From Pedobacter cryoconitis (GTDB taxonomy: Bacteria > Bacteroidota > Bacteroidia > Sphingobacteriales > Sphingobacteriaceae), in the NCBI RefSeq assembly GCF_014200605.1, contig NZ_JACHCE010000006.1:124001-188000 (forward strand): a stretch of DNA of 64,000 bases. The letters run 5' to 3'. How positions within the stretch are numbered: the first letter of the stretch is position 1; the number at the start of each line of letters is the position of its first letter. The notes under the pieces were generated by a model. That model was not told the DNA's origin, made no database searches, and worked only from the letters and a program-made list of their open reading frames with translations. The translations under genes were made by a program, and so were the position numbers. Below, piece by piece: positions 60,242 to 64,000 of this stretch.

Positions 60242-60496
60242 ATGGCAAGAGCATGGTATGCATATATCGGAACTGGTAGTCCTTTTTTAGCTGCAAATTA
60301 TTTCAAAGCTACGGTGAAACCTGCTTGTATTAACGGCACTAATATTTGTGCAATTTACGCCTATAATGGTGATTTAAGTCCACAGGCTCCATTATCAATT
60401 AGATTACAAGGTTATATCTCAAATGCACTCCTAAGTAATTTAGCACAACCTCAGGATTCTGGAAGTGTTAAAAAATATGTATACCTAAAAGGTTAA
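60242..60496 (+). CDS. Small WY...YVYLK family protein 5 (84 aa)
   Basis: It reads MARAWYAYIGTGSPFLAANY, the core KPACINGTNICAIYAYNGDL, APLSIRLQGYISNALLSNLA, QPQDSGSVKKYVYLKG. It is about three-quarters identical in protein to the copy at 60869. Many of the base differences between the two are synonymous, which points to selection on the protein. No glycosyltransferase follows, so here the small protein is a unit of its own. Confidence 0.78.
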   Translation: MARAWYAYIGTGSPFLAANYFKATVKPACINGTNICAIYAYNGDLSPQAPLSIRLQGYISNALLSNLAQPQDSGSVKKYVYLKG

Positions 60497-60868
60497 TGCT
60501 TTTAACTAGAAGCTCAACCTCTTTCAAAGTAGCTTTAACCTTAATTAAGAGGTTCTCTAACGGTTAAATATCAAATTATAAAATTAAATATTATGCGACT
60601 TCTGACCCTATAAGACACACAGTTTTTGAATTAACTTAGTATTATAGTTAGTTGATCAAAAGAAATTTATTATAGTTACCGGAAGCTATAATAAACAAAT
60701 CTGGATTTTACGAGAGGACCTACTGTCTGCAGCAGATAGAATTATTCTCGCAAGACAATTAATTACACTACGGCAACAGTAAAAGGGGTACGCTGAAAAC
60801 CCTGAATAGAGTAGGCTCGAATTTAAAGTTTTCTGATACTTTTTGATCTATAAAAGCATCCTTATATT
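60497..60868 (+). promoter_or_regulatory. 372-bp gene-free stretch: promoter and long leader of small protein gene 6
   Basis: A weak inverted repeat (AACCTCTT near 60518, AAGAGGTT near 60547) may end the previous transcript. GCGACTTCTGACCC at 60595-60608 is followed after 23 bp by TAACTTAG (60632-60639), so transcription should start near 60645, leaving a leader of about 224 nt. This includes ACCTACT near 60718, which could pair with the AGTAGG of the leader block at 60795. No open frame of note was found. Confidence 0.55.
60795..60860 (+). promoter_or_regulatory. Conserved 5' leader with hairpin, copy 3
   Basis: GAAAACCC-TGAATAGAGTAGG (60795-60815) is followed by GATACTTTT and AAAAGCATC (60835-60860; nine positions, one A-C mismatch) around the loop TGATCTAT, 8 nt before the start codon at 60869. 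Confidence 0.6.
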
Positions 60869-61123
60869 ATGGCAAGAGTATGGTATTCCTATATCGGAAG
60901 TGGTAGTCCCTTTTTAGCTGCGAATTATTTTAGAGCTGCTGTAAAGCCTGGTTGTATTAATGGTAGCAATATCTGTGCAATTTATGCCTATAATGGCGAT
61001 ATAAATCCACAGGCTCCATTTTCTACAAATTTGAATAATTACATTTCAAATGCACTGTTAACAAATTTACCGCAACCTCAAGATTCAGGAAACGCTAAAA
61101 GGTACGTTTATCTAAAAAGTTAA
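60869..61123 (+). CDS. Small WY...YVYLK family protein 6 (84 aa)
   Basis: The last family member: MARVWYSYIGSGSPFLAANY, the core KPGCINGSNICAIYAYNGDI, APFSTNLNNYISNALLTNLP, QPQDSGNAKRYVYLKS. It duplicates the arrangement of gene 5 including the leader. No signal peptide or membrane segment. It converges with the subtilase gene. Confidence 0.78.
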   Translation: MARVWYSYIGSGSPFLAANYFRAAVKPGCINGSNICAIYAYNGDINPQAPFSTNLNNYISNALLTNLPQPQDSGNAKRYVYLKS

Positions 61124-61137
61124 TAATCTTTTTTTAA

Positions 61138-61165
61138 ATCACAGGAGGCATGAACCTCCTGTGAT
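61138..61165. terminator. Hairpin between small protein gene 6 and the subtilase gene
   Basis: ATCACAGGAGG and CCTCCTGTGAT form an 11-bp perfect stem with a 6-base loop, flanked by AT-rich sequence with T runs on both sides. It probably terminates both convergent transcripts. Confidence 0.8.
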
Positions 61166-61168
61166 TAT

Positions 61169-62644
61169 TTAATAATAAGTACCAGCAAGCTTTAATGCTT
61201 CGTAAACATTGACAACTCCTCCTGAAATACATTTGTCTTTTAGTATTTCTCTTTTTATAACAGAATTCATAATAATATTTTTGACCTGTAACGCACTTAA
61301 TTTTGGATAATAAGATCTGATTAAAGCAGCCAAACCAGAAACCATAGGAGCTGCCATACTTGTACCATTTTCAGTCGAATATTTTTCGGGCCACCAGGTA
61401 GATTTTATTTGAAGGCCAGGCGCAAATACATCTACGGTCTTTCCACCGTAATTGGAAAACCATGGAACTATAGTTTTATCATCAATAAATCCCGACGCTG
61501 CAACTTCAATCCATGCTCCTGCTTCCCCTCCACTTAAATATTGACGGCAAGGAAAAACAGTAGATACTTCAACATCCATTCCTGCATTACCTGCAGCATG
61601 TACAATCAATACATCTTTATTCATTGCATATTGTACAGCACTATCAACCACAGCTCTATCTGGAGAAGAAGCCTTTCCTGCACTAATATTAATTACTTTT
61701 GCTCCGTTATCAACTGCATAGCGAATTGCATTCGCTTCATCTTTATCTAATGCATCTCCTTCAGGTATGGCTAACAAAGGCATAATAAGAGCTTGAGCAG
61801 CCACCCCTTTAACTCCAAGTCCATTATTTCTATTTGCTGCAATAATTCCGGCAACATGGGTCCCATGTACTGGCAGTAAACCTTTAACATCTCCATTACC
61901 ATAATATCTCCCCTCAAATTCAGAATTCCCAGCTCGCGGATCGTAATTTATATTCGACCAATAATTCAACTGATCTTTATATAAGTTATATTCTTCTTCG
62001 AATTTCCTCCTATAATCCGGGTACTCTTTCAAGCCCTTTATAACCATAATAAGAACATCTTCTTCCTCTGCATTATTATATTTATAATTCTCAAATTCTT
62101 TTATATCAGGATATTTTTTTCCAATCTGTTTACTAATATTATTTAATATTTTTCTCTGTCTTTCTACCACCGTCAGTCCAGATTCAAGAGGAACTCTTTT
62201 GTCATCTAACTGGTGTTGTAATTCTTTAGTCTTTGTAGAATTAGGATCTTTCATGATCTCTTTTCTCAATTCACGAACAAGATCAATATTATCAAAATGA
62301 AAGCTTCCTTTACCAGACCCCATAAAATTCCAGCCATGTATATCATCTACATAACCATTATGATCATCATCGATCTTATTATTCGGAATTTCATTTTTAT
62401 TGGTCCAGATAGCCCCTTTCAAATCCTCATGTTCTATATCAACTCCACCATCAATAATAGCAACAGGTACAAACACTCCAGTTCTATTCTTGAGTAATTC
62501 AGTATAAGCTTTTTCCGTACTCATACCAAAGACACCATCTTTTTTTAAATCCAGATTCTGCCAGTTACCCTTTGGACTTATAGTTTTTTGTGCCAGTACA
62601 AAGTTCCCTGTTAGCAGTAATATCCCAATTATATACTTTCTCAT
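61169..62644 (-). CDS. Secreted S8 (subtilisin-like) serine protease
   Basis: The 491-aa protein has a signal peptide (MRKYIIGILLLTGNFVLAQ). The catalytic triad is D65 in VAIIDGGVDIEHEDL, H260 in PVHGTHVAGIIAA and S429 in NGTSMAAPMVSGL, with the oxyanion Asn353 in IVHAAGNAG. About 160 residues rich in charged helices are inserted between the Asp and His (positions 90-250), a feature of Bacteroidota S8 proteases. It starts 1 bp after the stop of the FKBP-domain gene, so folding helper and protease are one operon. It ends next to the small protein cluster but is on the other strand. Confidence 0.92.
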   Translation of the reverse strand: MRKYIIGILLLTGNFVLAQKTISPKGNWQNLDLKKDGVFGMSTEKAYTELLKNRTGVFVPVAIIDGGVDIEHEDLKGAIWTNKNEIPNNKIDDDHNGYVDDIHGWNFMGSGKGSFHFDNIDLVRELRKEIMKDPNSTKTKELQHQLDDKRVPLESGLTVVERQRKILNNISKQIGKKYPDIKEFENYKYNNAEEEDVLIMVIKGLKEYPDYRRKFEEEYNLYKDQLNYWSNINYDPRAGNSEFEGRYYGNGDVKGLLPVHGTHVAGIIAANRNNGLGVKGVAAQALIMPLLAIPEGDALDKDEANAIRYAVDNGAKVINISAGKASSPDRAVVDSAVQYAMNKDVLIVHAAGNAGMDVEVSTVFPCRQYLSGGEAGAWIEVAASGFIDDKTIVPWFSNYGGKTVDVFAPGLQIKSTWWPEKYSTENGTSMAAPMVSGLAALIRSYYPKLSALQVKNIIMNSVIKREILKDKCISGGVVNVYEALKLAGTYY

Positions 62645-62645
62645 G

Positions 62646-64000
62646 CTATTTTATAATACCTAATAATTCAATTTCAAAAATCAATGTGCTGTTTGGCGGA
62701 ACAGTTCCATTTGCAGTATGATCCCTATAAGCTAATTTGGATGGAATATAAAGGATCCATCTAGATCCTACAGGCATAAGCTGTAAAGCTTCAGTCCAGC
62801 CTTTAATTACATTCGATACACTAAAGACAGCTGAATCCCCCCTCTCATATGAGCTATCGAAAATTCTTCCATTAGTTAGCATTCCGGTATAGTGAACTGA
62901 CACCCTACTATTTTCCAAAGGCTTAATCCCATTTCCTTCTTTGATGATTTTATACTGTAATCCAGATGGCAGGACCTTCACGCCTGATTCTTTTTTATTC
63001 AATTCAAGAAAAGCGAGATTTTCATCTGCTGAAGGATTATCCAAATCCTTTTGCGCATCTTTTCTAGCTTTCATAGTTATTTGCATATTTGCATCAATCA
63101 GCATACCTCCATTCACTTCAGAAAATACAAGTTTATCAACTTCACGTTCTTCTGATTTCAGATCGTAACCCAATGGTCTAAGTATTATACTTAATGCATT
63201 AATATCAGCCCATGATTTAATATTTAAATTAAGCACTTCATCTGATTTACTCCCATCAAAAACATAAGGATTTTCTTCTTGCTGATTTAATTTATAAACA
63301 AGATCAGAAGGATTATATTTCTCGCCTTTGCTTTCAAGTACATTTTGGCTTCGATTGGGCTGTCCGGTTTTAATAAGGATCCATACTTTCTCATTTCTCT
63401 TTTCCCACCTTACTTTTAATCCCAATAATGCATTCAAATCTGAAATCATCTTTTTGTAAATCTGTTCATCTGTCTGCCCCGTATCTGGATTAATAGATTC
63501 ATAACAAATAGCATTTGCCTTCATCCAATCCTGAAGATAACCATCAGTTTTTCTATGTATATATCTGGATGGATCTTTTACCTCCCAGATTACTTCATTT
63601 GAATTAATCAAACCAGGTTTAACCAACATGCCAGGTTTAACTACTCTATTTAATAAGAGCATATAAGAAGTAAAAATCGGTTGATTTAGAAAATAAGTCC
63701 GAATATTTTTTTTCTCTTTATTTCTTACAATCCCAGCTCCTCCAGAAGATCCTTCGGAATTAACACCTTCTTTATAATTACTTATTGCAGCATATTGAAT
63801 CGATGTATTATTCGTGTCAATCTGGTCTGCATCAAAATTAAACAAGGGTTGTTTCCGAGAATCAAAAACATAAAAATCATTTTTCACCGGCCAATTTGTT
63901 TTTTCTCCGTTCAAAACTCTTTGTATATTATTCGTATCAACATACTCTGCTGTAGTTATCGCAATTACCTTTTCTTTATAAACCCACACCTCATGTGGTA
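62646..64000 (-). CDS. FKBP-type prolyl isomerase domain protein (partial, N-terminus off the window)
   Basis: The frame is open through the right edge (a GTG at 63989 is inside it), so about 450 C-terminal residues are present. The last 110 are an FKBP domain: LPSGLQYKIIKEGNGIKPLE, SVHYTGMLTNGRIFDSSYER, VIKGWTEALQLMPVGSRWIL, YIPSKLAYRDHTANGTVPPN and TLIFEIELLGI. The preceding part contains YKKMISDLNALLGLKVRWEK and NEKVWILIKTG, resembling the DUF3738 (soil-associated) domain often attached to TlpA-like thioredoxin proteins in Bacteroidota. The missing N-terminus may therefore be thioredoxin-like. It precedes the subtilase by 1 bp. Confidence 0.82.
   Translation of the reverse strand, partial: PHEVWVYKEKVIAITTAEYVDTNNIQRVLNGEKTNWPVKNDFYVFDSRKQPLFNFDADQIDTNNTSIQYAAISNYKEGVNSEGSSGGAGIVRNKEKKNIRTYFLNQPIFTSYMLLLNRVVKPGMLVKPGLINSNEVIWEVKDPSRYIHRKTDGYLQDWMKANAICYESINPDTGQTDEQIYKKMISDLNALLGLKVRWEKRNEKVWILIKTGQPNRSQNVLESKGEKYNPSDLVYKLNQQEENPYVFDGSKSDEVLNLNIKSWADINALSIILRPLGYDLKSEEREVDKLVFSEVNGGMLIDANMQITMKARKDAQKDLDNPSADENLAFLELNKKESGVKVLPSGLQYKIIKEGNGIKPLENSRVSVHYTGMLTNGRIFDSSYERGDSAVFSVSNVIKGWTEALQLMPVGSRWILYIPSKLAYRDHTANGTVPPNSTLIFEIELLGIIK

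Noticed and set aside
60710..60740. Inverted sequence around GTCTGCAGCAGAT as a possible recombination site
   Set aside because: The palindrome is short, with almost no loop, and no integrase or second copy is present in the window.
56538..61123. Small proteins as glycocin or other RiPP precursors modified by the GT2 enzymes
   Set aside because: They lack a leader with a double-Gly cleavage site, there is no peptidase-containing ABC exporter nearby, and conservation runs over the full length rather than a variable core. Kept only as one of several open ideas.
56538..61123. Diversity-generating retroelement targets
   Set aside because: No reverse transcriptase or template/variable repeat pair with adenine-biased changes is visible in the window.

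Overview
The window looks like chromosomal DNA of a Bacteroidota bacterium, most likely Sphingobacteriaceae and Pedobacter-like. It is AT-rich. Promoters carry the Bacteroidota -7 box (TAnnTTTG) and show little Shine-Dalgarno signal. Lipoproteins and a TonB receptor with an N-terminal carboxypeptidase-regulatory-like domain are of the Bacteroidota type. The identification rests on these hallmarks and on protein resemblance, not on a search.

Layout. 1-16.6 kb is mostly housekeeping or core-type genes: a TetR-regulated MFS exporter operon (cut by the window edge), a large AsmA-like protein, an outer-membrane barrel, a second-type miaA, a UlaG/NAPE-PLD-like metallo-hydrolase, a class IV aminotransferase, topoisomerase III, a histone-deacetylase-like amidohydrolase, a bestrophin channel, kynureninase and a Gfo/Idh oxidoreductase. 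17.1-28.3 kb is a siderophore locus: decarboxylase, a fused NIS synthetase/acyltransferase, N-monooxygenase and a second NIS synthetase in one operon, followed by a PepSY membrane protein divergent from a TonB receptor. 28.5-33.2 kb holds three lipoproteins resembling cholesterol-dependent-cytolysin-like (CDC-like) pore formers: two long paralogues and one short. 33.2-40.1 kb carries YjbQ, a GNAT enzyme, an MscS channel, a glycosidase and a GT4 glycosyltransferase. 40.4-46.6 kb is a biotin operon (bioF-D-B-A) led by a ferritin-like di-iron protein and divergent from a MocR-type regulator. 46.6-61.1 kb is an accessory island. It holds duplicated small glycosyltransferases of at least five kinds (five GT2-A, two GT2-B, two GT2-C, two GT10-like, one GYWxWKP type) mixed with six members of an unrecognised small protein family of 84-103 aa. 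The window ends with a secreted subtilase and a partial FKBP-domain protein.

The most unusual signal is regulatory. A 14-bp element, consensus GGGACnTnTGACCC, stands upstream of almost every transcription unit in the 46-61 kb island and also upstream of the GT4 gene at 40.1 kb. On the rightward side it lies 21-23 bp (mostly exactly 23) from a -7 box of the form TAAATTG. On the leftward side of divergent promoters, the distance from the element to the other -7 box (TAACTTG/TATCTTAG) is also fixed. This suggests one dedicated activator controlling a glycosyltransferase/small-protein regulon. Three of the small-protein genes also share a conserved 5' leader ending in a hairpin whose stem varies by compensating changes while its loop (TGATnTAT) is kept. 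I find no recognised function for the small proteins. The idea that the glycosyltransferases and small proteins act as one system is inference from shared promoters and interleaving.

No tRNA, rRNA, insertion sequence or CRISPR array was seen.
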